Of a stretch of DNA of 32,452 nt, positions 14,943-23,265 are shown piece after piece. Location of the stretch: the IMG/VR virus record IMGVR_UViG_3300046529_000067, positions 1-32,452 of that record. One strand, given 5' to 3'. Under the pieces are notes generated by a model that had not been told where the DNA came from, searched no databases, and was given only the letters and a program-made list of their open reading frames with translations. The stretch is from a virus. Every line of letters starts with the position of its first letter. Position 1 is the stretch's first letter. Made by a program: the position numbers and the translations under genes.

Positions 14943-15390
14943 GGCGTTCCCTGTGAAAGAAAATGAATGGAGCTTTGTGGGCTCCGTACTGAGGAACCAT
15001 CTCACCAAGAGTGAAGCCCAAAGCGCGGAGCCAAGCGATGGAACGGGTGTTCTCCGCGTGGACGAAGTTGAACAGCATCGGGTAACGCGGGAGAATCTCA
15101 GCGACCCACTTCCGGCCATCCTTAACGAGAGCCTTGGTGTGCTGGTAGACCTCAGGGGTGGCCACCATCCAGGGGCTCCCCATGCCATCCACCGTGGTCA
15201 CCCCATAGATGCCGAAAGGCTCTCCAGAGTCACCCACGGCCACCCACGCCTCATCAGACATCTCCAGCGCGCGCAGCATCACGCCCACCGTAGGGTCACC
15301 TGAGGACAGCTCAATCTCCACACGGTCCTGCTTGCGGAGCTTCGGAAAGAGAACGTGACAGTCCGCTTCGGTTGCCTTGCGGATAATCAC
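14935..15390 (-). CDS. gp13-like protein with GNAT acetyltransferase fold
   Basis: A 151-residue protein starting MIIRKATEADCHVLFPKLRK, the typical first strand and helix of GNAT acetyltransferases, and ending with NTRSIAWLRALGFTLGE, the typical late GNAT block. T7 gp13, an internal/assembly protein of similar length at the same place between gp12 and gp14, has the same fold-like pattern. The acetyl-CoA loop (Q/RxxGxG/A) is not clearly present, so catalysis is doubtful and a structural or assembly role is more likely. It overlaps tail tubular protein B by four bases. Confidence 0.78.
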   Translation of the reverse strand: MIIRKATEADCHVLFPKLRKQDRVEIELSSGDPTVGVMLRALEMSDEAWVAVGDSGEPFGIYGVTTVDGMGSPWMVATPEVYQHTKALVKDGRKWVAEILPRYPMLFNFVHAENTRSIAWLRALGFTLGEMVPQYGAHKAPFIFFHRERHV

Positions 15391-17705
15391 ACGCGCCTCC
15401 CGAAGGTGACGAACTCAGCATCCCAGCCAGCGGACTGGAAGATGGACGGAAGATACGAGTCATTGATGACCTCAATCCGAGCGCCCTCATTCGCGGTCAT
15501 AACGGGGAACTTGAAGGTCCCTGACTCGATTGAGGGGACGCCGAGAGTTGCTGAGCTGGTCCCAAGGGTGTGGCCACTGAATACATACGTGTACGTGTCG
15601 CGGGCCTTCGGCTGCACCTCCGTGCGGAAGTAGCCAGTCTTCGTGTAGTCGAGATAGAAGCGGCGCAGCTTGAGCTTGCCGTTCGTCATCGCCACCTGGT
15701 TCTGGTCCTTAGCGTACTGCTCCGAAAACACGTAACGCATCGAGTAGTCCTGCCCGAAGAACACAGGCCCAGCGGTCCAGTTACCCGGAGCTGTCACCGT
15801 GTATCCGCCGTTAGCAGTGAACGCAATCTTCTTCCCAACCTTTCCAGTGAAGGCAGGGCCAGCTACCATTGAATACCCTGAAGCTGCAACCGCGAAGGGA
15901 AGCGTGAAGGTCGTCAGGTTACTAGTGGAGTCGTAGGACCCGCTCACGTACACGCGATGGTCCAGATGAACGATGAAGCCAATGCCTGCATCCGAGAGGT
16001 CCGCCTGGAGGTCCATCGTTTCCAGGTACGTCCCATCAGCCCTGTTCAGGATGAAGTAGCACTTGTTGTTGATGAACTCTGCTCCCAGCACTGAGGTGCC
16101 CGTGTCGAATACGAACTTGAACCACGCGCTCTGCTGCTTCTGATTTCCAGACCAGAAGAACTTGTACACGTAGACCGCGTTCGGCTCATCCCTGCACAGG
16201 GCAAAGATGACATCCTCAGATGAACTTGCAGCCAGGCTGTAGAGGTTCGCTGGGATGTACGTGGGGACATGAGCGGTCACATCAGTTGCATCGTTGGTGA
16301 GCGTGGTGGCGTCCACGTAATACTCTCGGACTCCCGTATGGGATCCCACTGTCACCCCGAAATACACCGCTTGGCCGAGCCCAACGGGGCGCGCTGCGGT
16401 CCCGCTATCAAACTCCGTGGCCACATCGGCCTTGACCGTCTTGGGGCTCATCAGCTCCTGACCACCCGTGAGCTGAAACTGGGTCTGGTCGGAGAACAGC
16501 AGGAGGCTCTTATCGAACGGGACCGCGTACTTCAGGATGGAAACCTTATTGGTCCCCACGTTGGTGTCGATAGGGTCCGTGTCGATGACCGCAGTGGCTG
16601 ACTTGCCCCAGAAGTTGTAATACTCACCCGCACGGGACATGCACACGTTCTCATCAGCCAGGAAGCCCAGCCGGCCACGGTAGTAGAAGATGTCCGCGAT
16701 GTTGCGGTTCAGAAACGAAGGGGGCGGGTTGGTGATGCTGTCGCCTACCTTGCGGGATTCCCACGACACCTCTTGAAACACGAAGGTGCCATCAGCCTGC
16801 CGGATGAGTTGATGCGGCATGGTTGCAGCGTTGAAGCCATTAGACAGCCCAGGCTTGACTGCTTCCACCCATGAGCTGCCCTTGAACTCCACGTAGTAGC
16901 TGCTAGTGCCGTCTGTAGGGGTCCCGACAATCTGTAGCGTGTAGCCAGCGACGAACGAAGGGGGCAGCTTGGAGAAGGTCTGGACCGGGTTGTACAGGTC
17001 AACAATGAGGGTGTTGCCGTAGGTGTCTGAGCTGGAGACAGAGCTGATTGCACCAGCGGCCTTGACCACCTGAACGAGCCCTGCAATGGGGCTGTTAGCG
17101 GCCACCGTATAGCCACCGCCCAGAGCGGTCTGAAGGGCCGTAGCGATGCCTGTAGCTACCGTACCGGTATCGTTAGAGGTGTCCCCACGGATACCGTACT
17201 GCGCGCTCGTCCCATCCACCGTGATGGTGATGAAGGTGTTCGCCTGGAAGCTGTTGACGTAGAACCACGCCACATTAGCGGGGTTCGTAGCGGTGGCTGC
17301 TGTGGGCTGCACGGGGATGGACGTGTTCAGTACGAACGTATAGTCCGCTACCGTCACCATTCGATGCTCAGTACTGGGCGATGCAGATGCAAGGTAACCG
17401 GTCCCGTTAGGGAAACTCACGGTGCGCGGTGAGCCATCCAGAAGGCTGTACACCTGGATACCGCCATTGGTCCCGAAGACCACATAGCGCTCAGTCGTGG
17501 AGCGGTTGATGATGTGGACCGCTGCGTTGCTGATTACAGCGCGTGAGAGAAGCGCCAGGTAAGACAGCGGGGGCCGCTTGCGGAGTCCTGTAGCGATGGA
17601 CGGATAGGCGTTCTCACTGAGTTCAGCCTGGGTGTCGTGGCGAAGCGTAGGGGGCTGCTGGCTGACACCGTTGAACAGGCTGGGGATACTCTTGTTGATG
17701 AGCAT
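15387..17705 (-). CDS. tail tubular protein B (T7 gp12-like)
   Basis: Forms the nozzle of the short tail. The 772-residue product starts MLINKSIPSLFNGVSQQPPTL, the highly conserved N-terminus of gp12 proteins, and is close to T7 gp12 (794). I chose the ATG at 17705, which overlaps the tail tubular A stop as TAATG; an upstream in-frame start would add 11 residues lying inside the previous gene and has no support. The body is rich in beta-strand sequence. It functions with tail tubular A and the fibres in adsorption and DNA release. Confidence 0.95.
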   Translation of the reverse strand: MLINKSIPSLFNGVSQQPPTLRHDTQAELSENAYPSIATGLRKRPPLSYLALLSRAVISNAAVHIINRSTTERYVVFGTNGGIQVYSLLDGSPRTVSFPNGTGYLASASPSTEHRMVTVADYTFVLNTSIPVQPTAATATNPANVAWFYVNSFQANTFITITVDGTSAQYGIRGDTSNDTGTVATGIATALQTALGGGYTVAANSPIAGLVQVVKAAGAISSVSSSDTYGNTLIVDLYNPVQTFSKLPPSFVAGYTLQIVGTPTDGTSSYYVEFKGSSWVEAVKPGLSNGFNAATMPHQLIRQADGTFVFQEVSWESRKVGDSITNPPPSFLNRNIADIFYYRGRLGFLADENVCMSRAGEYYNFWGKSATAVIDTDPIDTNVGTNKVSILKYAVPFDKSLLLFSDQTQFQLTGGQELMSPKTVKADVATEFDSGTAARPVGLGQAVYFGVTVGSHTGVREYYVDATTLTNDATDVTAHVPTYIPANLYSLAASSSEDVIFALCRDEPNAVYVYKFFWSGNQKQQSAWFKFVFDTGTSVLGAEFINNKCYFILNRADGTYLETMDLQADLSDAGIGFIVHLDHRVYVSGSYDSTSNLTTFTLPFAVAASGYSMVAGPAFTGKVGKKIAFTANGGYTVTAPGNWTAGPVFFGQDYSMRYVFSEQYAKDQNQVAMTNGKLKLRRFYLDYTKTGYFRTEVQPKARDTYTYVFSGHTLGTSSATLGVPSIESGTFKFPVMTANEGARIEVINDSYLPSIFQSAGWDAEFVTFGRRV

Positions 17706-18304
17706 TAATACAGGAGGGCGGTATCGGGGCGCTCCCACGCACTCACTACGCTGTAGCTGTCGTAGAACATGTTGTAGTCCCCGTTGTCACCTTCAGCATC
17801 CTTGAGGGCTGTGAGGGCCTTCAGCTCGTCATTCTCGGTGAGCTTGTCGATGGTGTCTGAGGTGAATGCAGTGGCCTGGAAGGACCGAGCTGCGCAGATA
17901 GCGATGTACTGGCGAGCAGTTTGTGGAAGTTCATCCCAGTCCAGGAAGAAGACCAAATCAGCGCACAGGTCCCGGTCCCAGATGTAGGTGTGGTTCTTCT
18001 TGTCGTACAGGCTCTGACCACGCTGAGCCACCTGAGCATCACTCACGCGACGGTCAATAGATGCCTTCAGGGAATTCGTGGGGAGCGTGATGGTGCCATC
18101 GGAGGCGCGCATCAGGGGGAACTTGTGTTCCGTGTTGAAGGCCCAGCCGGTGGACTGAACGGTACGGCTTAGTTCCGTGAGCTTGGCCCGTGCTGCTGCA
18201 ACGTCAGCCAGCCCAGAGTTCGTGATGGTGTTGACAGGAGACTCTCCGATAGCAGCCAGGCACATATTGACTGCTTCGAGTTCCGTCATAAATGCGGAGG
18301 CCAT
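17705..18304 (-). CDS. tail tubular protein A (T7 gp11-like)
   Basis: Gatekeeper protein between portal and nozzle. The 199 residues match T7 gp11 (196) in length and pattern: MTELEAVNMCLAAIGESPV at the N-terminus and a central WDRDLCADLVFFLDWDELP block typical of the family. GAGG before ATG at 18304 gives the start. It is the first gene after the strong terminator at 18328-18361, so its mRNA level depends on read-through or an unseen promoter. Confidence 0.95.
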   Translation of the reverse strand: MASAFMTELEAVNMCLAAIGESPVNTITNSGLADVAAARAKLTELSRTVQSTGWAFNTEHKFPLMRASDGTITLPTNSLKASIDRRVSDAQVAQRGQSLYDKKNHTYIWDRDLCADLVFFLDWDELPQTARQYIAICAARSFQATAFTSDTIDKLTENDELKALTALKDAEGDNGDYNMFYDSYSVVSAWERPDTALLY

Positions 18305-18327
18305 TGGGGAATCCTCTATGGGTAAAC

Positions 18328-18361
18328 AAAAAAGGGGGACCCGCGATTAAGCGAATCCCCC
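18328..18361 (-). terminator. strong rho-independent terminator after capsid/endonuclease
   Basis: On the minus strand an eleven-base-pair stem (GGGGGATTCGC with GCGGGTCCCCC, two G-T wobbles) with a six-base loop is followed by TTTTTTGTTT. It occupies the place of T7 T-phi, which lies downstream of the capsid gene and reduces expression of tail genes relative to capsid. Confidence 0.93.
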
Positions 18362-18369
18362 TGTGGGTG

Positions 18370-18867
18370 TTACGAGTGTTGCTGAAGATATGCTGCCGCG
18401 TTCAGCGCGAACTGCGGGGAATCTCGGAGATGCCCTAACGCTGAATTGCAGTGACTGCACAGGAGGCCACGCACCTTCCCACTTGAGTGGCAGTGATCCA
18501 CCACTAGGCGCTTGAAGGTTGCATGGTCCTTACCGTCTGAGCCGCAGATTTGGCATGCGTTGCCGTGCTGCTCAAACAGAGCATGCACGTCAGGAACAGT
18601 GATGGAGTACCTTCGCGCTACCTCAGCGATAGCTCTGCACTCCCTACACTCGGTCCTATGCTTGCCAGTATCCCTCCGCTCTTCAAATTCAGTCAGCGGA
18701 AGGACCGCGTTACATGCCCTGCATTCCTGCTCAGTAACTACCGGTGGGGTGTAGACCATCTCCCGATGGCCCTTCTTGTAGAAGTTCACGCACTTTCGAT
18801 TGCGATACTTCGTTGTCTCCCCGCAATGACCGCACGGGGAGCCTTGATGTGTCTCTCCCCGTACCAA
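18370..18867 (-). CDS. endonuclease VII-like HNH nuclease directly behind capsid gene
   Basis: Predicted zinc-bound nuclease of the T4 endonuclease VII type, probably a free-standing homing-type endonuclease. Cys pairs at 49/52 with 74/77, and at 105/108 with 137/140, form zinc sites; between the latter lies LVVDHCHSSGKVRGLLCSHC with Asp124, His125 and His127, then Asn141, the family's active-site pattern. An N-terminal CGHC (12-15) resembles a small phage HNH-associated finger. The frame is the same as the capsid gene and begins with TTG immediately after the capsid TAA. There is no visible ribosome site for TTG; Met37 is a possible alternative start but would lose the first finger. Confidence 0.85.
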   Translation of the reverse strand: MVRGETHQGSPCGHCGETTKYRNRKCVNFYKKGHREMVYTPPVVTEQECRACNAVLPLTEFEERRDTGKHRTECRECRAIAEVARRYSITVPDVHALFEQHGNACQICGSDGKDHATFKRLVVDHCHSSGKVRGLLCSHCNSALGHLRDSPQFALNAAAYLQQHS

Positions 18868-19809
18868 TTACGTGGTCGTCAAGAGTTCCACACTGCACTC
18901 GGGACGCAAACTGCCATGACCTACGGCATATTTGCTCACGATCAACGTGCCTTGACGGCGGATGTCGTATTGCATTTCCTGAGCGAGGTCCAGAAGCTTG
19001 ACCGTACCTACTGCTTCCTTGGTCGTGACCACACACGCCGTCTTCGAGAAGTCACCCTGATAGGCCGTGGGGCCAGTCGTGATGTTCGTGTTCGGGAGGT
19101 GGTTAGTCTTCTGGATGTACGCACCGCCGATTTGGAGGATGCGGCCATCCTTGTAGTCACCATTGCCCGAGGTCCAGTCACGGTTCAGGAGAGCCGTCGA
19201 TTGCGCCAGGAGGTAGTACTGAGCCGGGCGCACAAAAGCATTCTTTTGCGAGGTCTCCGGGATGTCCTTCTCATCGAACGTTTGGACAGCCGAGTAGATA
19301 CCCGCTGCCAAGTCCGTGGCCGAGGTCTTGTACAGCGTGGTAGCCGAGGTGAGCTGCGTGCCACCGTTAGCGCCCGTTACGGTTGCCGAGAGGCGAGCCG
19401 TGAGAGCCATGACCTGGAGAACGTTCTTGTCCCAGTTCGCTGCGAGAGCACGGCCAGTTTCAGCCGAGTAAATCGAGCGGTAATCGTAGTGGTTCTTCGC
19501 TTCGTCAATGTTCGCGATGAACGCATCTGCAATCAGCAGGTCGTCAATCGTGATAACACGTTCGTTCACGTTCGAAGCTTGACCAACGATTTCCGTACCC
19601 GGAGTGTGGTAGCGAGCGTTCACGCGCCACGTTGCCGGGAACTGGGCCGACTTGCCCGAGCTGATGGTACGAACCGTATGCAGCGGCATCACGATGTTGT
19701 TCTGCTCGAAGGCGGTCAGAACTTCACCACCATAGACCTTCAGGAAAAGAGCATCGGTAGCGCCAGCGCCGTTGGCCTGACCAGGACGAATGACTGTTGC
19801 GTCTGACAT
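18868..19809 (-). CDS. major capsid protein (T7 gp10A-like)
   Basis: Main shell protein; 313 residues, a little shorter than T7 gp10A (345). The region near residues 65-80 (NARYHTPGTEIVGQA) and the following TIDDLLIADAFIANIDEAKNHYDYR block (split here across about residues 86-110) are typical of T7-type HK97-fold capsids. AAGGA before ATG at 19809 is a good ribosome site. The scaffold gene is just upstream. A 150-base leader with a possible phage promoter precedes it. I see no slippery site for a 10B-type frameshift; instead the gene is followed in frame by a nuclease. Confidence 0.95.
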   Translation of the reverse strand: MSDATVIRPGQANGAGATDALFLKVYGGEVLTAFEQNNIVMPLHTVRTISSGKSAQFPATWRVNARYHTPGTEIVGQASNVNERVITIDDLLIADAFIANIDEAKNHYDYRSIYSAETGRALAANWDKNVLQVMALTARLSATVTGANGGTQLTSATTLYKTSATDLAAGIYSAVQTFDEKDIPETSQKNAFVRPAQYYLLAQSTALLNRDWTSGNGDYKDGRILQIGGAYIQKTNHLPNTNITTGPTAYQGDFSKTACVVTTKEAVGTVKLLDLAQEMQYDIRRQGTLIVSKYAVGHGSLRPECSVELLTTT

Positions 19810-19872
19810 TTGGTAAATCCTTACTTGAGTGAAGAGCGGCCAGAGGGCGGCCTTGGAGGGTTCACTTCAGAG

Positions 19873-19899
19873 CTACAGCAGAGGTTCGGACGTGTGCAT
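19873..19899 (-). CDS. possible eight-codon leader peptide before capsid
   Basis: Minus-strand ATG at 19899 has a near-perfect ribosome site (GGGGAG, six-base spacer) but reads only MHTSEPLL before TAG. It could be a leader peptide influencing capsid expression, a decayed gene start, or chance. No other gene fits the 151-base gap. Confidence 0.25.
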   Translation of the reverse strand: MHTSEPLL

Positions 19900-19922
19900 G
19901 GTTGTCTCCCCTCAGGGAGGCC

Positions 19923-19949
19923 AAGTGTTCCTTGCTAGGTGTGCTTGAG
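19923..19949 (-). promoter_or_regulatory. degenerate candidate phage promoter before capsid
   Basis: The plus-strand sequence resembles the copy at 1180-1198 when a two-base insertion is allowed: GTGTTCCT, then CTAG, then a TGCTT-AG block. On the minus strand it ends AGGAACAC as in the early copy. It lies about 115 bases before the capsid start, where a T7-like phage has its strongest promoter. Confidence 0.35.
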
Positions 19950-19960
19950 ATGTAATGCGG

Positions 19961-20209
19961 TTAAGCGTTGGTGCGCGTTGCAGGCTGAGCCTGATTCAGC
20001 TCAACAAGGGTATTCGTGGCATCGCGCCACAGAAGCCCCATACGGATTGCTTCATGAATCGGGATGGTCTCGTTACCGTACAGGATGGACGTGCCGTGAT
20101 CCAGAGAGGCATCAGTCAGGTCCATCTTGTTGGTCCCAATGGGACGTGCGGTAGCGATGAGGGTGCCACTAGCGTTTACCGTAGCGCCCTTCATGTGGAG
20201 GAAGCCCAT
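19961..20209 (-). CDS. unknown structural-region protein (82 aa)
   Basis: An 82-residue protein between scaffold and capsid, starting MGFLHMKGATVNASGT only two bases after the scaffold stop. The C-terminal half (PIHEAIRMGLLWRDATNTLVELNQ) looks helical with a conserved-protein character, but no family is recognised and T7 has no gene here. No clear ribosome site is visible, so translation is probably coupled to the scaffold. A head decoration or assembly role is conceivable from position only. Confidence 0.65.
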   Translation of the reverse strand: MGFLHMKGATVNASGTLIATARPIGTNKMDLTDASLDHGTSILYGNETIPIHEAIRMGLLWRDATNTLVELNQAQPATRTNA

Positions 20210-20211
20210 GA

Positions 20212-21033
20212 TTAGAAGGCCGTGGTGGCTGCAAGCTTGGCTTCGACCTTAGCGCGGAATGCGGGGTCCTTGCCATAGCGCGGGTCCTTCATGTCCGTGG
20301 TCATCTCAGCGCGCGATGCGTAGCCGGGTGCGTTACCGCTGCCAGGCTTGCCACCCAGTAGACCAGGTTCGCGGCCATTAGCGGCTTCGTAGCTGGCACG
20401 GAGGCCAGCCACAGCGAGCTTCATCTGGTCCACACTGCCGCCAGTTACAGCAGCGTCATAGGCAGCAATCTCGCCAGGCGTGAGGCCAGTAGCAGCCCAC
20501 TTCACCATCTGCTCGAACTGCTCCTTACCGCCTGCTGCTTCGAAGCCCTGAGCCTGAACCTGAGCTGCAAGAGCTTGCTGGCCAGCGATGTACGCATCGA
20601 CCATCGGCTTAGGGATGCCAGCGGCTTCCAGCTTCTGATACGAGTCTTCCGAGAGGGCTCCAGACTTCTGGAACTCAGCGCTGAAGTCATCGAGCTTGAG
20701 ACCCTTCGACTCCAGAGCGGCCTTCGCTGCGTCATCCGTAGCTGCACCATTAGCGCCCTCTACGGGAGCCTGCTGGCCTTCTACCGGCTTCGCTTGTGAT
20801 TGCTTCTGCTCCAGTTCCTTGTAGGACTGAGCCCATGCTGCCGTGTCAATAACACCAGTCTCAGCATTCCAGAACTTCTCCGGGACATGCTCAGGACGAA
20901 CCGGAGCCTCAGGCGTTACCGCTGCTGGGTTCGCTGCGTCAAACTTTGCAGCCATCGCTGCATCGTGCTCAGGCGTACCGGGCTGCGGAACTGCTGCGGC
21001 CTGGTCGGCTGCTGCGTTTGCCTTATCGCTCAT
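20212..21033 (-). CDS. capsid assembly scaffolding protein (T7 gp9-like)
   Basis: Internal scaffold for procapsid assembly, released before DNA packaging. The 273 residues are acidic and Ala/Gln/Glu/Pro-rich with extended helices, and the middle holds the recognisable scaffold helix segment around SEDSYQKLEAAGIPKPMVDAYI. The C-terminus (MKDPRYGKDPAFRAKVEAKLAA) is basic, as scaffolds are where they touch the shell. Length is near T7 gp9 (307). It starts at 21033 overlapping the previous small gene as TGATG and is followed by the 82-residue gene and the capsid. Confidence 0.93.
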   Translation of the reverse strand: MSDKANAAADQAAAVPQPGTPEHDAAMAAKFDAANPAAVTPEAPVRPEHVPEKFWNAETGVIDTAAWAQSYKELEQKQSQAKPVEGQQAPVEGANGAATDDAAKAALESKGLKLDDFSAEFQKSGALSEDSYQKLEAAGIPKPMVDAYIAGQQALAAQVQAQGFEAAGGKEQFEQMVKWAATGLTPGEIAAYDAAVTGGSVDQMKLAVAGLRASYEAANGREPGLLGGKPGSGNAPGYASRAEMTTDMKDPRYGKDPAFRAKVEAKLAATTAF

Positions 21034-21182
21034 CAGTGGTCCATCCGGTGGGCATCGTGGGAATCCAGCTTGTGGCCTTTCTTGACCACAGCCTGTTCAA
21101 CCGGTTGGGGCTTACTGCCCTTCTGCGGCTTTGCTTCAGGTGCCTTCGTTTCGGCTGTTGCTGCCGGGATAGCGTCTGCCAT
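21033..21182 (-). CDS. small Lys/Ala-rich protein between portal and scaffold (49 aa)
   Basis: A 49-residue ORF filling the gap between portal and scaffold. ATG at 21182 overlaps the portal stop as TAATG and has an AAGGA ribosome site inside the portal end. The product (MADAIPAATAETKAPEAKPQ...) is low-complexity, Ala/Pro/Lys-rich and ends HDAHRMDH, probably disordered. No family recognised. Exact end-to-end overlap with both neighbours makes it a likely real gene. Confidence 0.7.
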   Translation of the reverse strand: MADAIPAATAETKAPEAKPQKGSKPQPVEQAVVKKGHKLDSHDAHRMDH

Positions 21183-22744
21183 TACTGTCCTTGTGGGGCT
21201 GCTTGCTGCGCGCCCTGCATGTGTTGTTTTGCCAGGCCGCCCATCTGATTGACTGCGTTAGGGCCGAGGGTCTGAAGCATGTTTTGCATCTGAGCCTGCT
21301 GCTCTGCGGCTGCAATCTGTTCATCCGTCTTGATGAGGCCATTCATGTCGATACCGAGCGATGCGCCGGTACGCTTGATGAGGTCACCCATGTTGACGTA
21401 CGTGGGGGCTACTTGAGGACCAAGCTGTTCAAGCGAGGTCATGAATTGCTGGAGCTTCGTGAGGTCGTTACCACGCCCAATGGCTTCAATGCCTGTGGTG
21501 ATGGCTGGCTTAATGGTCCCTGCTGGCAGCGTGGGGAGTTTCCCCTGGCGCTCCATCTGGAACATCACCCGCTGTACGAGTGGTAGCTGGAACTCCTGGC
21601 TGAGTGTCGAGTAGACACCGCCCAGAGAACTCTCCAGCTCATTGGCCATGTAACGAATCTCTTCCGCAGTCACCCGCTCACCGTCCCGCTGGATTGCGGT
21701 GTTGAGCAAGAACGCGAATGAAAGCTCCTGAGTGATGGTGTCGCAAGTCTGCTTCGCTACTGCAAAGTCAGCCTGCTTCTGCATCTGGAGGACCGTGACA
21801 TCTTCGGCATTACCTTCCTTCACCGCTCCTGATTCGCTCTCAGTGAGAACGCGGAGCTTCGTGGTGGAGTTAGGCTTGACCAGGAAGAGAACCTTAGCGG
21901 CTGCTGCGGACCCCTGCACGATGGCCTTACGGAGAGCGTTCAGGGACTGAATATCACCCAGATACTCTTCGACAAAGCCACGGCCATAGTCTTCCCCATC
22001 CACTGCGATAAACCGCAAAGGAATCCAGGGGGACTTGCCCAGAGGGTACGAGCCACGGGAATCAGGTAGTTCGATACCGTTGGCCTCTTGGCACACTTCC
22101 CAGTTCGTGAGAGTGCGCTTGATGCAGGTATAGACCTCAATGATGTCCGCGTTGTCATCGTTGGTCTTGTTCGCCAGAACAGCCGCACGGATATTCTCCG
22201 GGAGTTCCATAGGCGATACATTCTCCTTCGTGATAATCTCCAGCACGTTCCCCATAGGGTCCCGCTTGACCACGTAGCGGTCCAGTCGGAATACCTTCAT
22301 GCCGCCCTCAGGTGCCAGGAAGAAGAGAACATTGCCGGTCACCAGCAGGAGCTTGAGACCTTCGAATGCAGAGGTGCGGATAGTACTCGTTTCGATGGTG
22401 CTCATCACTGAGCGTTCCATACTGCTCAATGCATCTTCAACCTGAGCCCGCATTCCCTTCTGGCCTGTGAGCTTCACCAGCATCACGTCATCGACCACTA
22501 GGCGAAAGAACGGTGAGTTAGGTGGAAGCAGAGCGAGAAGGAGCTTGGCTGCGAGGTTGTTGACACCACGAGCGCCTAAGGACTGGTACGGGGTGCGGAA
22601 CTTCGTTGCACTCGTGGAGCCCTCAGGAGGAAGCAAGGTGGGGATGGTCAGCCTAGCGCAGTCACGTCCACGTTCCAGGAACGCGTACCGGTCACCGCTC
22701 AGCTTGTCATAGCGTCCCCGGAGACTGCCGTCAGCTTCGCTCAT
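21182..22744 (-). CDS. portal protein, head-tail connector (T7 gp8-like)
   Basis: Dodecameric portal through which DNA is packaged and ejected. The 520 residues are close to T7 gp8 (536). The N-terminal region is diagnostic: RDCARLTIPTLLPPEG, then TPYQSLGARGVNNLAAKLL, then LPPNSPFFRL. The C-terminus is Gln/Met-rich. It starts at 22744 with an ATGA overlap with the upstream small virion gene. The strong family pattern and position between tail-assembly and scaffold genes leave little doubt. Confidence 0.97.
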   Translation of the reverse strand: MSEADGSLRGRYDKLSGDRYAFLERGRDCARLTIPTLLPPEGSTSATKFRTPYQSLGARGVNNLAAKLLLALLPPNSPFFRLVVDDVMLVKLTGQKGMRAQVEDALSSMERSVMSTIETSTIRTSAFEGLKLLLVTGNVLFFLAPEGGMKVFRLDRYVVKRDPMGNVLEIITKENVSPMELPENIRAAVLANKTNDDNADIIEVYTCIKRTLTNWEVCQEANGIELPDSRGSYPLGKSPWIPLRFIAVDGEDYGRGFVEEYLGDIQSLNALRKAIVQGSAAAAKVLFLVKPNSTTKLRVLTESESGAVKEGNAEDVTVLQMQKQADFAVAKQTCDTITQELSFAFLLNTAIQRDGERVTAEEIRYMANELESSLGGVYSTLSQEFQLPLVQRVMFQMERQGKLPTLPAGTIKPAITTGIEAIGRGNDLTKLQQFMTSLEQLGPQVAPTYVNMGDLIKRTGASLGIDMNGLIKTDEQIAAAEQQAQMQNMLQTLGPNAVNQMGGLAKQHMQGAQQAAPQGQ

Positions 22745-22953
22745 CCTTGCGGAATGGTGAGGCCGTTAGCGGCTGATGCTGCTGGAGCGGGCTGGGTCAG
22801 GTCAATACGAAGCGCATTACGCCCAGTCGAAGCTGCCCGTGCGCCACCTACAGTTGAACTGTTGGGGGTGCTATCAGGGTTCGCCATCGGATTGGGGGAC
22901 TGTGCTGGTGCAACCGTCTGTTGCTTCGGACCACTAGGAGCGGACATGCACAT
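22741..22953 (-). CDS. small tail-assembly/virion protein (T7 gp7.3-like)
   Basis: A 70-residue, Pro/Ala/Ser-rich, probably disordered protein starting MCMSAPSGPKQQTVAPAQ and ending with a RNALRIDLTQP segment. The MC-start, APA-rich middle and short RxxLRIDL motif resemble the gp7.3 group found immediately before the portal gene in T7-like phages, a virion protein needed for tail assembly or host-range. No clear ribosome site. Its stop overlaps the portal ATG. Confidence 0.72.
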   Translation of the reverse strand: MCMSAPSGPKQQTVAPAQSPNPMANPDSTPNSSTVGGARAASTGRNALRIDLTQPAPAASAANGLTIPQG

Positions 22954-22965
22954 GGGAAGGTAACC

Positions 22966-23157
22966 TCAGGAGGGGTCGTTAGCCTCTGCATACTTCGCAT
23001 ACAGGACTTCGACTAAGCGGCGCTCTCCGACCTTGATCCAGAGTTCCGCTGGGGAATCTTTAGGGTCGGGGAGGCTAAGGGGGTACAGCTCATCAAGCGC
23101 CTTCAGAAGGTCGAAGGTGATGAGGCTGCCAATGCGGGATGAGAGTGAATCTGACAT
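22966..23157 (-). CDS. small conserved podophage protein, unknown (63 aa)
   Basis: A 63-residue helical protein: MSDSLSSRIGSLITFDLLKAL, then a Pro-rich turn, then ELWIKVGERRLVEVLYAKYAEAN. I recall similar small proteins preceding the gp7.3/portal genes in related phages, without known function. A 108-base gap lies upstream, so it begins the structural block. Confidence 0.7.
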   Translation of the reverse strand: MSDSLSSRIGSLITFDLLKALDELYPLSLPDPKDSPAELWIKVGERRLVEVLYAKYAEANDPS

Positions 23158-23265
23158 ACGCCTATAACATGAGAGTTAATCTGAAAATCGGCGTAGAGCT
23201 ATAGCCGGGGTATAGGACTGCTAACCCGCCAGAAGCCCTGTGGTAGCGGCTCCCAGCGGCTCAGC
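23158..23265 (-). promoter_or_regulatory. intergenic gap before structural genes, possible promoter
   Basis: The largest gap between replication and structural genes. On the minus strand it contains CCTATACCCCGGCTATAGCTC, loosely like a T7-type CTATAG promoter, and two copies of AGCGGCT (23245-23251 and 23255-23261, plus strand). No CTAGTGGAA copy is present. Promoter function is a guess from position. Confidence 0.25.

Noticed and set aside
14943-15188. N-terminal extension of the gp14-like protein by 82 residues
   Set aside because: The extra part is a shadow of the gp13-like gene; the ATG at 14942 has a proper ribosome site and the family-like start MCEPA.
15910-15940. ACTAGTGGAG resembling the promoter core inside tail tubular B
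   Set aside because: It lies within a coding region, lacks the conserved flanks and has no gene start behind it.
17706-17738. N-terminal extension of tail tubular protein B
   Set aside because: It overlaps the end of tail tubular A, while the conserved gp12 N-terminus begins exactly at the ATG at 17705.
18550-19806. Long plus-strand open frame (418 codons) antisense to capsid and nuclease genes
   Set aside because: It is the mirror of two clearly real minus-strand genes, is Arg/Leu/Val-rich with no recognisable domain and has no ribosome site.
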